12,221 nt of DNA from Acidimicrobiales bacterium (GTDB lineage Bacteria; Actinomycetota; Acidimicrobiia; Acidimicrobiales; SZUA-35): assembly GCA_013003325.1 (NCBI GenBank), contig JABDJU010000193.1, forward strand, positions 1 through 12,221, written 5' to 3'. Position numbers and translations under genes: made by a program. Positions 1 through 5,988 of this stretch are shown piece by piece (position 1 is the stretch's first letter; each line of letters opens with the position of its first letter). The notes under the pieces are model-generated. The model ran no database searches and was not told the origin of the DNA. It worked only from the letters and a program-made list of their open reading frames with translations.

Positions 1-77
1 GTCGGGAGCAAGATCACAGCACCGAGCAGGATCACCTGGACGGCGACGAAGAACCATCCGATCTGCGATTCCCTCAC
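1..77 (-). CDS. N-terminal fragment of a membrane protein (possibly isoprenylcysteine methyltransferase-like)
   Basis: Only the first 25 codons are inside the window; the gene runs off the left edge. A GTG start at 77 is followed by Met-Arg-Glu-Ser-Gln and then a hydrophobic segment (about residues 7-25: GWFFVAVQVILLGAVILLP) that would form a membrane helix. The start is supported by a TAGCAT hexamer ending 7 nt upstream, the same leaderless arrangement seen at seven other genes here. The aromatic/hydrophobic opening ending in LLP resembles the N-termini of actinobacterial isoprenylcysteine carboxyl methyltransferase-family proteins, but that identification is only a suggestion from a short segment. 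It is divergent from the DmdA-like gene. Confidence 0.5.
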   Translation of the reverse strand, partial: MRESQIGWFFVAVQVILLGAVILLP

Positions 78-84
78 GGGCGAA

Positions 85-90
85 ATGCTA
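85..90 (-). promoter_or_regulatory. -10 element of leaderless promoter, left-edge gene
   Basis: TAGCAT on the minus strand, 7 nt before the GTG at 77. No Shine-Dalgarno lies between them, so transcription would begin at or next to the start codon. No clear -35 was seen. Confidence 0.5.
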
Positions 91-151
91 ACCGACGAGC
101 GCACGGTCCAGAGGCGTGTGATGGCGCGCAAAATCGGCCACAATCCCCGGC

Positions 152-1258
152 ATGCATCTCTCCACAAGCCCGAGGATTCGTCGTTCGCCGTACTTCGAGT
201 CCACCGTTGCCGCTGGGGCCACCTCGTGGACGGTCTACAACAAGATGTTGATGCCGACCAGCTACGGCGATGTCAAGGCCGAATACGACCGGTTGGTCAA
301 CGGTGTAGCCATGTGGGACGTTGCTGCCGAGCGCCAGGTACAGATCGAGGGCCCCGATGCCGACGAGTGTGCGCAGTACCTTTCGTCGCGTGATCTCTCG
401 TCGATGGTCGAGGGTCAGGGCAAGTACGTGGCGATGTGTGACCATGCGGGAGCGATCCTCAACGACCCGGTACTGCTCAAACTGAGCGGCGGCCGCTACT
501 GGTTCTCGCTGGCCGATTCGGACATGCTGCTCTGGTGTAAGGCCGTCGCCGCCGAACGGGGGTTCGACGTCAAGGTGACCGAACCGGACGTTTCGCCGCT
601 GGCGATCCAGGGACCGAAGGCTGAGGACCTCGTCGCTGAGTTGATCGGGGAATCGGTGCGATCACTGAAGTACTTCTGGTTCTCCGAGACCTCGCTCGAT
701 GGCATTCCGATAGTTGTGTGTCGCTCGGGGTGGAGCAAACAGGGCGGGTTTGAGCTGTTCCTGCAGGATGGTGCTCGCGGCGACGAGTTGTGGGATCGGG
801 TGGCCGAAGCCGGTCGCCGGTACGACATCGGTCCGGGAGCCCCCAATGCAATCGAGCGGGTCGAGAGTGGCCTGTTGTCGTGGGGCGGCGACACCACGCC
901 TGACTCAAATCCCTATGAGGCCCTCATGGGCAGGTTTGTGAACCCCGATATCGATGCGGACTTCATCGGCAAGGACGCCCTCGCCGCGGTCGCAGCCGAG
1001 GGTCCGGCTCGGCTGATGGTCGGGCTGGTGATCGACGACGATGGAGCCGGATCCCCCATGACCCCGGTTCGCACCCCGATCCGTCGCAACGGTGAAGTGG
1101 TCGGCACCCTGTCGGCCATGGTTCGTTCACCCCGGCTTCACGCCACTATCGGGCTTGGGCAGGTCAAGGCCGAGGTCGTCGAGGCAGGCCACCCGGTTGA
1201 AGTCGATGGGCCGAGCGGGCCTGCCACGGCCACGATTCGCTCGCTGCCGTTCCTGTGA
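152..1258 (+). CDS. dmdA: DmdA-like folate-dependent demethylase (dimethylsulfoniopropionate demethylase / GcvT family)
   Basis: The 368-residue protein matches the DmdA branch of the aminomethyltransferase (GcvT T-protein) fold, about the same length as characterised DmdA (near 370). DmdA moves a methyl group from DMSP to tetrahydrofolate, giving methylmercaptopropionate and 5-methyl-THF in the cytoplasm. DmdA-like blocks, recalled from the family, are RRSPYFESTVAAGA (10-23), TVYNKMLMP (27-35), RQVQIEGPDA (61-70), SSRDLSSM (78-85), ILNDP (102-106, where T-proteins usually read xDD), SLADSDMLLW (119-128), EPDVSPLAIQGPKA (144-157) and RSGWSKQGGFE (191-201). A C-terminal beta-barrel follows (about 285-368). 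The ATG at 152 places the arginine-rich start where homologues have it; CACAAT ends 7 nt upstream. No DmdB or canonical long DmdC is nearby, so substrate is inferred. A related methylated compound, or a diverged DmdA-like enzyme, remains possible. Confidence 0.72.
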   Translation: MHLSTSPRIRRSPYFESTVAAGATSWTVYNKMLMPTSYGDVKAEYDRLVNGVAMWDVAAERQVQIEGPDADECAQYLSSRDLSSMVEGQGKYVAMCDHAGAILNDPVLLKLSGGRYWFSLADSDMLLWCKAVAAERGFDVKVTEPDVSPLAIQGPKAEDLVAELIGESVRSLKYFWFSETSLDGIPIVVCRSGWSKQGGFELFLQDGARGDELWDRVAEAGRRYDIGPGAPNAIERVESGLLSWGGDTTPDSNPYEALMGRFVNPDIDADFIGKDALAAVAAEGPARLMVGLVIDDDGAGSPMTPVRTPIRRNGEVVGTLSAMVRSPRLHATIGLGQVKAEVVEAGHPVEVDGPSGPATATIRSLPFL

Positions 1259-1264
1259 GCGGCC

Positions 1265-1573
1265 CTAGGCCAGCGCCGCGGTGATCGAACCGATCCGATC
1301 GCGATTGAGCTTGAACCACGCCCACTTACCCCGCTGTTCACGATCGAGGATTCCCGCGCTGACGAGCAGCGACAGATGGTGGCTCACGGTTGGTTGGCTA
1401 CGACCGAGCACGGCCGGCAGGTCGCAGGCGCACGCCTCACCGCAGTTGGCGATGATGCTGACGATTCGCAGTCTGACCGGATCGGCGAGCGCCTTCAGCA
1501 GGGATGCGAGGGTGTCGGCCTCGGATTCGGAGAGTTGTGACGTGGTGATCGGTACACAACACGGTTCAGCCAT
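1265..1573 (-). CDS. arsR: ArsR/SmtB-family metalloregulator
   Basis: A 102-residue winged-helix repressor. The fold is visible as ALADPVRLRIVSII (28-41), the recognition-helix region DLPAVLGRSQPTVSHHLSLL (51-70), and the wing REQRGKWAWFKLN (78-90). Candidate metal(loid) ligands are Cys5-Cys6 at the N-terminus and Cys44, Cys48 and Cys50 just before the HTH. The CxC beside DL recalls the CVCDL sensing loop of ArsR proteins. It is divergent from the arsI/cadI-like gene, the same pairing as Rv2642/Rv2641 (arsR and cadI) in Mycobacterium tuberculosis. Two palindromes in the intergenic space are the likely operators, so autoregulation and control of the neighbour by arsenicals, Cd or a related metal are inferred. 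Its 3' end faces the DmdA-like gene across 6 nt. Confidence 0.88.
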   Translation of the reverse strand: MAEPCCVPITTSQLSESEADTLASLLKALADPVRLRIVSIIANCGEACACDLPAVLGRSQPTVSHHLSLLVSAGILDREQRGKWAWFKLNRDRIGSITAALA

Positions 1574-1579
1574 GCCAGA

Positions 1580-1588
1580 ATCATAGCA
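1580..1588 (-). promoter_or_regulatory. Extended -10 of leaderless arsR promoter
   Basis: TGCTATGAT on the minus strand. TATGAT ends 6 nt before the arsR ATG at 1573 and is preceded by the TG of an extended -10. No Shine-Dalgarno is present. The expected -35 position lies inside the first palindrome, so repressor binding would block RNA polymerase. Confidence 0.62.
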
Positions 1589-1591
1589 AAC

Positions 1592-1611
1592 ATATTGACA
1601 TCGGTCGATAT
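1592..1611. promoter_or_regulatory. Putative ArsR operator 1
   Basis: ATATTGACATCGGTCGATAT is an imperfect inverted repeat: 7-bp arms around CATCGG with one mismatch between the arms. It overlaps a TTGACA (1595-1600) that could serve as -35 for the plus-strand gene and lies over the -35 region of arsR. Confidence 0.65.
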
Positions 1612-1627
1612 ATCCGCTCTACTGTTC

Positions 1628-1647
1628 ATATCGACATCGGTCGAAAT
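1628..1647. promoter_or_regulatory. Putative ArsR operator 2
   Basis: ATATCGACATCGGTCGAAAT is a second copy of the operator 1 element, starting 36 bp downstream. It differs at two positions, and again one arm mismatch interrupts the palindrome. Combining the two copies gives a perfect palindrome (ATATCGA-N6-TCGATAT). It lies between the presumed promoter and the start of the arsI-like gene. Confidence 0.62.
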
Positions 1648-1662
1648 GAAGTCCCGAACCCC

Positions 1663-1668
1663 GAAAGG
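1663..1668 (+). promoter_or_regulatory. Ribosome binding site deciding the arsI start
   Basis: GAAAGG, 7 nt before the ATG at 1676. It supports the shorter 136-residue product over the upstream TTG start. Confidence 0.55.
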
Positions 1669-1675
1669 TACTCCG

Positions 1676-2086
1676 ATGCGCCTCCAACTCGCTCTCAACG
1701 TCAACGATCTGGCCGAGTCGATCGACTTCTACCAGAAGATGTTCGACACCCCAGTGGCCAAAGTCCGCGACGGCTATGCCAACTTCGAGGTTGCCAACCC
1801 GCCGCTCAAACTGGTTCTGTTCGAATCGCCCGGCGCTGGAGGCACGCTGAATCATCTCGGCGTCGAAGTGGAGCAGGCCGAGCAGGTGGAAGCGGCTGAG
1901 CGGCGCATCGCCGAGAGCGGGCTCGACACCACCGGCGTCGACGACACCCTCTGCTGCTACGCGGCCAAGACCGAGACCTGGGTGCACGGCCCCGACACCA
2001 GGTGGGAGTGGTACGTGAAGAACGCCGATGCTGAGCAGTTTGAGAACGTCGTTCTTTCCTCGGGCGAGAGCACCTGCTGCAGCTAG
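1676..2086 (+). CDS. arsI: ArsI/CadI-type vicinal-oxygen-chelate protein (C-As lyase candidate)
   Basis: A 136-residue glyoxalase/VOC-fold protein close in layout to mycobacterial CadI and to ArsI, the Fe(II)-dependent lyase that cleaves the C-As bond of trivalent methyl- and aryl-arsenicals. The likely metal ligands for this fold are Gln4 (MRLQLALNVNDL), His60 (LNHLGVEVE) and Glu111 (RWEWYV). The vicinal pair Cys93-Cys94 in DTLCCYA matches the cysteines that bind As(III) in ArsI. A further pair, Cys134-Cys135, closes the protein. I chose the ATG at 1676 because GAAAGG (1663-1668) sits 7 nt upstream and homologues begin with this strand. A longer TTG start at 1595 would put the coding region across both operators. 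No arsP, arsC or arsM gene is in the window. Cadmium induction rather than arsenical cleavage is the alternative role. Confidence 0.83.
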   Translation: MRLQLALNVNDLAESIDFYQKMFDTPVAKVRDGYANFEVANPPLKLVLFESPGAGGTLNHLGVEVEQAEQVEAAERRIAESGLDTTGVDDTLCCYAAKTETWVHGPDTRWEWYVKNADAEQFENVVLSSGESTCCS

Positions 2087-2090
2087 AAGA

Positions 2091-3320
2091 TCAAAGCGGC
2101 AGGTCGCCCGTCGCTGTACGGGTGCTGCCATGGTTCTTCCAGGCGGCGATGGTGCGCTGAGCGATGCGCATCTGATGCACCTCGTCGGCGCCGTCGGCGA
2201 ACCGGGCCCAGCGAGCTTGTTGGTACATGTGGGCCAGCGGGGTGTCGGTGCTGTAGCCCAGGGCACCATGAACCTGAATCGATCGGTCGATGACCCGGTT
2301 GAGGGTGTTGGCCACGAAATGTTTGGCCATCGAGACCTCGCTCTTGAAGTCGTCGCCGGCGTCGATCTTGGAGGCGGCGTGCAGCACCATCAGTTTGCAT
2401 TGGTACAGCTCGACTGTTGAGTCGGCGATCATCCACTGAATTCCCTGCTTCTCGGCCAGCAGGGATCCGTGGCTGAACCGGTCGAGCGAACGAGCCACCA
2501 TCATGTCGAGAGCGGTTTCGGCCTGAGCGATCCACCGCATGCAGTGAGCCAACCGGGCCGGACCGAGCCGATATTGGCCCAAGAGGTGCCCTTGACCCCT
2601 CCCTCCGAGCATCTGGGACTGATGGAGGCGAAGGTCCTCGATCTCGATCTCGGAGTGGCCGGTGGACCCGTGCATCGTCTCGATCTGGCGCACCTCGCGC
2701 CACCCCTCCGACGGGATGTCGACGAGGAAGGCGGTGTTGGCCGCTCGAGGCTCATCGGGCTCGTCCTCAGTGCGGACGATCAGAATGGCGAACGATGCCC
2801 GATGGGCGTTGGAGATGAACCACTTGTGTCCGTTGATGACCCATTCATCACCGTCCTGGTAGGCGTGGGTCCTGATCAGGGTGGGGTCTGACCCCGCTAC
2901 CTCGGGTTCGGTCATCGCGAAGCATGACGTGGCCCTCCCGTCGCACAGCGGCCGCAGGTACCGGGCGGCTTGTTCGGGCGTGGCCCAGTGCAACAGCGTG
3001 TGCATGTTGCCTTCATCCGGTGCCTGGCAGTTCAGCGCCCACGGTCCGTAGTACGCCTTGGCGGCCTCAGCCTGGACCATCGCAAGTTCCACATGTCCGA
3101 GCCCCATGCCACCCCAATCCTCGGGCATGTGCGGCAGCCAAAGCCCTTCCGCCCGAGCCGTCTTGCGAAGCCCGATCAGTTTCGAGATGTAGCTGCCCTT
3201 GTCGCTGTCGCGGAGGGCGAGCAGTTCGGCTTCGGCCGGAGCGATAACTCGGTCGATGAAGCCTCGGACCTTCAGACGCAGTTGTTCGAGTTCGGGGTCG
3301 AGGGTGAAGTCGATGGCCAC
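2091..3320 (-). CDS. Acyl-CoA dehydrogenase family protein
   Basis: A 409-residue flavoprotein of normal ACAD length. It has an N-terminal helical domain (1-130), a middle beta domain (about 131-230) with the signature CFAMTEPEVAGSD (133-145) and WVINGHKWFISNA (160-172), and a C-terminal four-helix domain (about 240-395) with QVHGALGYSTDTPLAHMYQQAR (349-370). Members oxidise acyl-CoA to 2-enoyl-CoA with FAD and pass electrons to ETF. At the place where medium-chain enzymes carry the catalytic Glu of the EGT motif, this protein reads ADGADEVH (375-382), with Asp376; this resembles the ACAD10/11-like and FadE-type DG-DEVH subgroup. The start is a GTG with TAGGTT 6 nt upstream. It converges on the arsI-like gene with a 4-nt gap and is divergent from the membrane-protein gene. 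It is too short for DmdC-type MMPA-CoA dehydrogenases (near 590 residues). The substrate is unknown. Confidence 0.9.
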   Translation of the reverse strand: MAIDFTLDPELEQLRLKVRGFIDRVIAPAEAELLALRDSDKGSYISKLIGLRKTARAEGLWLPHMPEDWGGMGLGHVELAMVQAEAAKAYYGPWALNCQAPDEGNMHTLLHWATPEQAARYLRPLCDGRATSCFAMTEPEVAGSDPTLIRTHAYQDGDEWVINGHKWFISNAHRASFAILIVRTEDEPDEPRAANTAFLVDIPSEGWREVRQIETMHGSTGHSEIEIEDLRLHQSQMLGGRGQGHLLGQYRLGPARLAHCMRWIAQAETALDMMVARSLDRFSHGSLLAEKQGIQWMIADSTVELYQCKLMVLHAASKIDAGDDFKSEVSMAKHFVANTLNRVIDRSIQVHGALGYSTDTPLAHMYQQARWARFADGADEVHQMRIAQRTIAAWKNHGSTRTATGDLPL

Positions 3321-3326
3321 GGAGCG

Positions 3327-3332
3327 AACCTA
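3327..3332 (-). promoter_or_regulatory. -10 element of leaderless promoter, acyl-CoA dehydrogenase
   Basis: TAGGTT on the minus strand, 6 nt before the GTG at 3320, with no Shine-Dalgarno between. No convincing -35. Confidence 0.55.
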
Positions 3333-3404
3333 ACCCCGTAGTCCAGTCGCAGCGAATTCGGTCTCGAAGCTCCAGTTCGGGCCAAATTGCATCGATCATG
3401 GACC

Positions 3405-4310
3405 ATGGCCAAGTTCTTGGGTTCGCTGTGTGCTCTGGTCGCTGCGTTGAGCCTCGTCGCCGTGTCGTACATCTGGGCAGTGGCGGCGCTGACCGAAGAC
3501 GACTTCGCCGACGACGTCGCAGCCAATGTCATCGAGGACCCTGAAGCCAGAGCCGAGATCGCTGACGAGATCGTGGACTGGTTCGCCGAACAGCCCGGTC
3601 GTGAGGCAGCGCTGCAAACCGCCTTCGGTGCTGAGTGGGAGGAGCCCGCCCGGCGCGCCGCCGAGCTAGCGGTGCAGACCCCAGAATTCGCCGCTGCCTA
3701 CCAGGGCGCCTTCGATGAGGTTCGTTCCGCCGAACCAGGCGAGGCGGTCGCGTTGACCGTTGATCTCGGACCAGCTGTCGCCGCCATTACGTCGGATCTC
3801 GATTCCGCTACAGCCGTTGCGATCGACCGTCTACCGGCGGACTTCTTCGTCCTCACCGATGAGTTCAACAGCGAGGATTGGAATCAGATTCGAGAGTTTC
3901 GACGGGACACGGACCGGGTGGCAGCCGTCGGGCTGATCGCCGGCCTGGCATGCGCCGTGCTGGCTCTAGCGCTGTTTCGATCCCCGATGCCGCTGGCGTT
4001 CATCGGCTCGGTCGGGATCGGGTTTGCCGTTCTCGTTGCACTCCTTCTGCAGTCGGTGAGGGCCGATGTGGTGGCTGACGCCGAGGGCGCGATCGAGCGC
4101 ATCGCTGTTGACTCGGCGATCGGGTCGATCCTTGGGTCGACGCTTCGGCTCGGGCTGGTCAGTGCGGCCCTGATCGCCCTGGCGCTGGCGGTTCGCAAGC
4201 TATTGAATACGCTTCAGGGTCGTTCCGGACCCAAGCCTCTGCCGGGCGGTTCCGATACCGACTGGGCCGAGACGCGAGCCGAGGCCGGCTTTCCTCAGAT
4301 CATCAGCTGA
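3405..4310 (+). CDS. Membrane protein of unknown function, four predicted helices
   Basis: I do not recognise a named family. From the ATG at 3405 the product is 301 residues; an in-frame TTG at 3387 would add six. Hydrophobic segments appear at about 5-27, 173-191, 195-216 and 243-263. Between the first two lies an acidic, alanine-rich domain of about 140 residues (TEDDFADDVAANVIEDPEARAEIADEIVDWF at its start), probably outside the cytoplasm if the N-terminus is inside. A second polar stretch (218-242) links helices 3 and 4. The C-terminal tail (264-301) is polar with a Pro/Gly-rich part (GPKPLPGGSD). The EDP-x-R-x-x-I-A-D-E-I pattern resembles domains found repeated in other actinobacterial membrane proteins, but no function follows. 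It stands alone between a divergent ACAD gene and a convergent oxidoreductase gene. I see neither a strong Shine-Dalgarno nor the TANNNT box. Confidence 0.75.
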   Translation: MAKFLGSLCALVAALSLVAVSYIWAVAALTEDDFADDVAANVIEDPEARAEIADEIVDWFAEQPGREAALQTAFGAEWEEPARRAAELAVQTPEFAAAYQGAFDEVRSAEPGEAVALTVDLGPAVAAITSDLDSATAVAIDRLPADFFVLTDEFNSEDWNQIREFRRDTDRVAAVGLIAGLACAVLALALFRSPMPLAFIGSVGIGFAVLVALLLQSVRADVVADAEGAIERIAVDSAIGSILGSTLRLGLVSAALIALALAVRKLLNTLQGRSGPKPLPGGSDTDWAETRAEAGFPQIIS

Positions 4311-4315
4311 GCTGC

Positions 4316-4328
4316 GGGCGCAGCGCCC
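4316..4328. terminator. Small hairpin between convergent genes
   Basis: GGGCG-CAG-CGCCC forms a 5-bp all-GC hairpin between the stop of the membrane protein and the stop of the oxidoreductase. An overlapping alternative is GCTGC-GGGC-GCAGC (4311-4324). There is no T-run on either side, so intrinsic termination is uncertain; the position is what suggests it. Confidence 0.3.
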
Positions 4329-5294
4329 CTAGCCGTGGTGCAGGATCACCTTTCCGGTGGTCTGTCGCCCCTCGAGCATCTCGTGGGCACTCGCCGCTTC
4401 CGATACCGGGACCCTGGCCCCGATCCGCACGTTGAGTTTGCCGGCCGAGATCCATTCGAAGATGTCGCCGCTGCGGCCCAGAAGTTCTTCTCGCGTTGCG
4501 ATGTAGTGGAACAGGCTCGGCCGGGTCAGGAACAGCGAAGGGGCGAGGTCGAGCGGCGAGATCGGATCTACCGGCCCTGACGCGTTTCCGAACGTCGCCA
4601 TCATGCCCCGGGCCCGGATCAGCGTGAGGCTCTTGGTGAACACCGTCTTGCCGACGCCGTCGTACACCACGTCGAGACCCCGCACACCGGCCACTTTTTC
4701 AATCTCGTCGGCGAAGTCGACGTCGCGATACAGCACCACGTGGTCGGCGCCGGCCGCTTCGGCCAGTGCAGCTTTCTCAGGGCTCCCGACCGTGCTGAAC
4801 ACCGTGGCCCCACACATCTTGGCCATCTGGATGAGGAGCAATCCCACGCCGCCGGCACCGGCGTGAATCAGGCATTTGTCGCCCTCCCCGAGCGGAAAGG
4901 TGTCCTTGACCAAGTAATGGGCAGTCATGCCTTGAAGCATGACGGCAGCGGCTTGGTCGAGGTCGACGCCGTCGGGGACCGGCACCACCTGATCGGCCCG
5001 AAGTGCAACCCTCTCGGCGTAGGTTCCGGGCGAACCCGACCACGCCACCGTGTCACCGACGTTGAAGTCGGAGACGTCGGTTCCGACCTCCACCACGGTG
5101 CCAGCACCTTCCAGGCCGGGGATGAACGGCAGCTGCACCGGGTAGAGCCCTGTCCTGTGGTAGGTATCAATGAAGTTGAGACCGGCGGCGGCGACTTCGA
5201 CCACAACCTCGTCACCGGCCGGTGAAGGGTCGTCGACCTCGGTCCACTGAAGGACCTCAGGTCCGCCGGTATGGGTCATGCGGATGGCCTTCAT
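4329..5294 (-). CDS. NADPH:quinone oxidoreductase-type MDR protein
   Basis: A 321-residue zinc-independent medium-chain dehydrogenase/reductase of the quinone oxidoreductase (Qor) group. The GroES-like domain includes the family block AAGLNFIDTYHRTGLYP (36-52) and PFIPGLEGAGTVVEVG (56-71). The nucleotide-binding Rossmann domain carries HAGAGGVGLLLIQMAK (144-159) after the conserved LQGMTAHYL (120-128). The structural- and catalytic-zinc cysteines of alcohol dehydrogenases are absent, as expected. The family reduces quinones or alpha,beta-unsaturated carbonyls with NADPH in the cytoplasm. The start ATG at 5294 follows a TAGTGT hexamer by 7 nt. It lies 22 nt after the PNPOx-like gene, on the same strand but with its own promoter signal. 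The physiological substrate cannot be read from sequence. Confidence 0.9.
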   Translation of the reverse strand: MKAIRMTHTGGPEVLQWTEVDDPSPAGDEVVVEVAAAGLNFIDTYHRTGLYPVQLPFIPGLEGAGTVVEVGTDVSDFNVGDTVAWSGSPGTYAERVALRADQVVPVPDGVDLDQAAAVMLQGMTAHYLVKDTFPLGEGDKCLIHAGAGGVGLLLIQMAKMCGATVFSTVGSPEKAALAEAAGADHVVLYRDVDFADEIEKVAGVRGLDVVYDGVGKTVFTKSLTLIRARGMMATFGNASGPVDPISPLDLAPSLFLTRPSLFHYIATREELLGRSGDIFEWISAGKLNVRIGARVPVSEAASAHEMLEGRQTTGKVILHHG

Positions 5295-5301
5295 GAGGCC
5301 G

Positions 5302-5307
5302 ACACTA
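5302..5307 (-). promoter_or_regulatory. -10 element of leaderless promoter, quinone oxidoreductase
   Basis: TAGTGT on the minus strand, 7 nt before the ATG at 5294. It lies in the short gap after the upstream gene's stop. No Shine-Dalgarno is present. Confidence 0.5.
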
Positions 5308-5316
5308 CTGGCGACC

Positions 5317-5970
5317 TCAATCGGTCACCAGTTGCAGGACATTGTCCGGCGGCATGAGCCCATCGCGAAGCCGGGGATCGTCGATCGGGGATCCCACGGT
5401 GTGGCCGACGGGCAGAACGCCGGCCCAGATGTCGAGTTCGTAGTCTTCCTCGTCGTCGACCGGCGGACCGGTGCGGACCTTGGCTGATGCCTTTTCCAGC
5501 GACAGGCGAAAGACCGCCGTGCCCTGGATCTCCTTGCCGGTGGTCGGGCGAAGGTCGGCCTGTCGGCCCGGCACCAATCGTTCGACGAAGGCTTCGAGGG
5601 CCTGCTCCTTCTCGGCGGGATCGGTGACTTCTTCGGGAACCCCGATCACCACCAGCGACCGATAGTTCATGCTGTGATGAAATGACGACCGAGCGAGCAC
5701 GATGCCGTCGAGCAGGGTCATCTCGACACAGATCGAGGCTCCCTCGGCACCGGCTCGCCGTAGCACGCCGGCGGCCGGGGCGCCGTGGAGCAGCAGATGG
5801 TCGCCGTCGCGCACGCAGAACATCGGGACGATCACCGGCGTGTTGTCGCGAATGGTTGCGACGTGGGCGACGAGACCGGCGTCGGCGATGTCATCGATCA
5901 CCTGTCGGTCGTAGCTGGCCCGGTCGGGCACCCTCCGGACACGGACTTCGTCGGATACCGGTTCGCTCAT
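5317..5970 (-). CDS. Pyridoxamine 5'-phosphate oxidase-related FMN-binding protein
   Basis: A 217-residue protein of the Pyridox_ox_2 / flavin-nucleotide-binding split-barrel type, the group that includes NimA-like proteins. Visible blocks are GLVAHVATIRDNTPVIVPMFCVRDGDHLLLHGAPAAG (32-68), usually involved in FMN phosphate contacts, then ASICVEMTLLDGIVLARSSFHHSMNYRSLVVIG (78-110). The SFHHSMNYRS stretch is characteristic. These proteins bind FMN (or F420/haem in relatives); roles are generally unproven. The C-terminal third (about 150-217) is acidic (VDDEEDYELD) and less conserved. The ATG at 5970 has TAACCT 6 nt upstream, implying its own leaderless transcript although the Prx-like gene ends only 18 nt before it on the same strand. 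Confidence 0.86.
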   Translation of the reverse strand: MSEPVSDEVRVRRVPDRASYDRQVIDDIADAGLVAHVATIRDNTPVIVPMFCVRDGDHLLLHGAPAAGVLRRAGAEGASICVEMTLLDGIVLARSSFHHSMNYRSLVVIGVPEEVTDPAEKEQALEAFVERLVPGRQADLRPTTGKEIQGTAVFRLSLEKASAKVRTGPPVDDEEDYELDIWAGVLPVGHTVGSPIDDPRLRDGLMPPDNVLQLVTD

Positions 5971-5976
5971 ACCCCG

Positions 5977-5982
5977 AGGTTA
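5977..5982 (-). promoter_or_regulatory. -10 element of leaderless promoter, PNPOx-like gene
   Basis: TAACCT on the minus strand, 6 nt before the ATG at 5970. It sits between the stop of the upstream gene and this start. Confidence 0.52.
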
Positions 5983-5988
5983 GAGGCC

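Noticed and set aside
1595..1675. N-terminal extension of the arsI-like gene from a TTG at 1595.
   Set aside because: It would translate the two palindromes and a TTGACA promoter element; family members begin at the residue encoded at 1676, which has a ribosome site.
2083..2703. Long minus-strand open frame inside the acyl-CoA dehydrogenase region.
   Set aside because: Out-of-frame shadow with Arg/Pro-rich composition; the ACAD frame has clear family motifs throughout.
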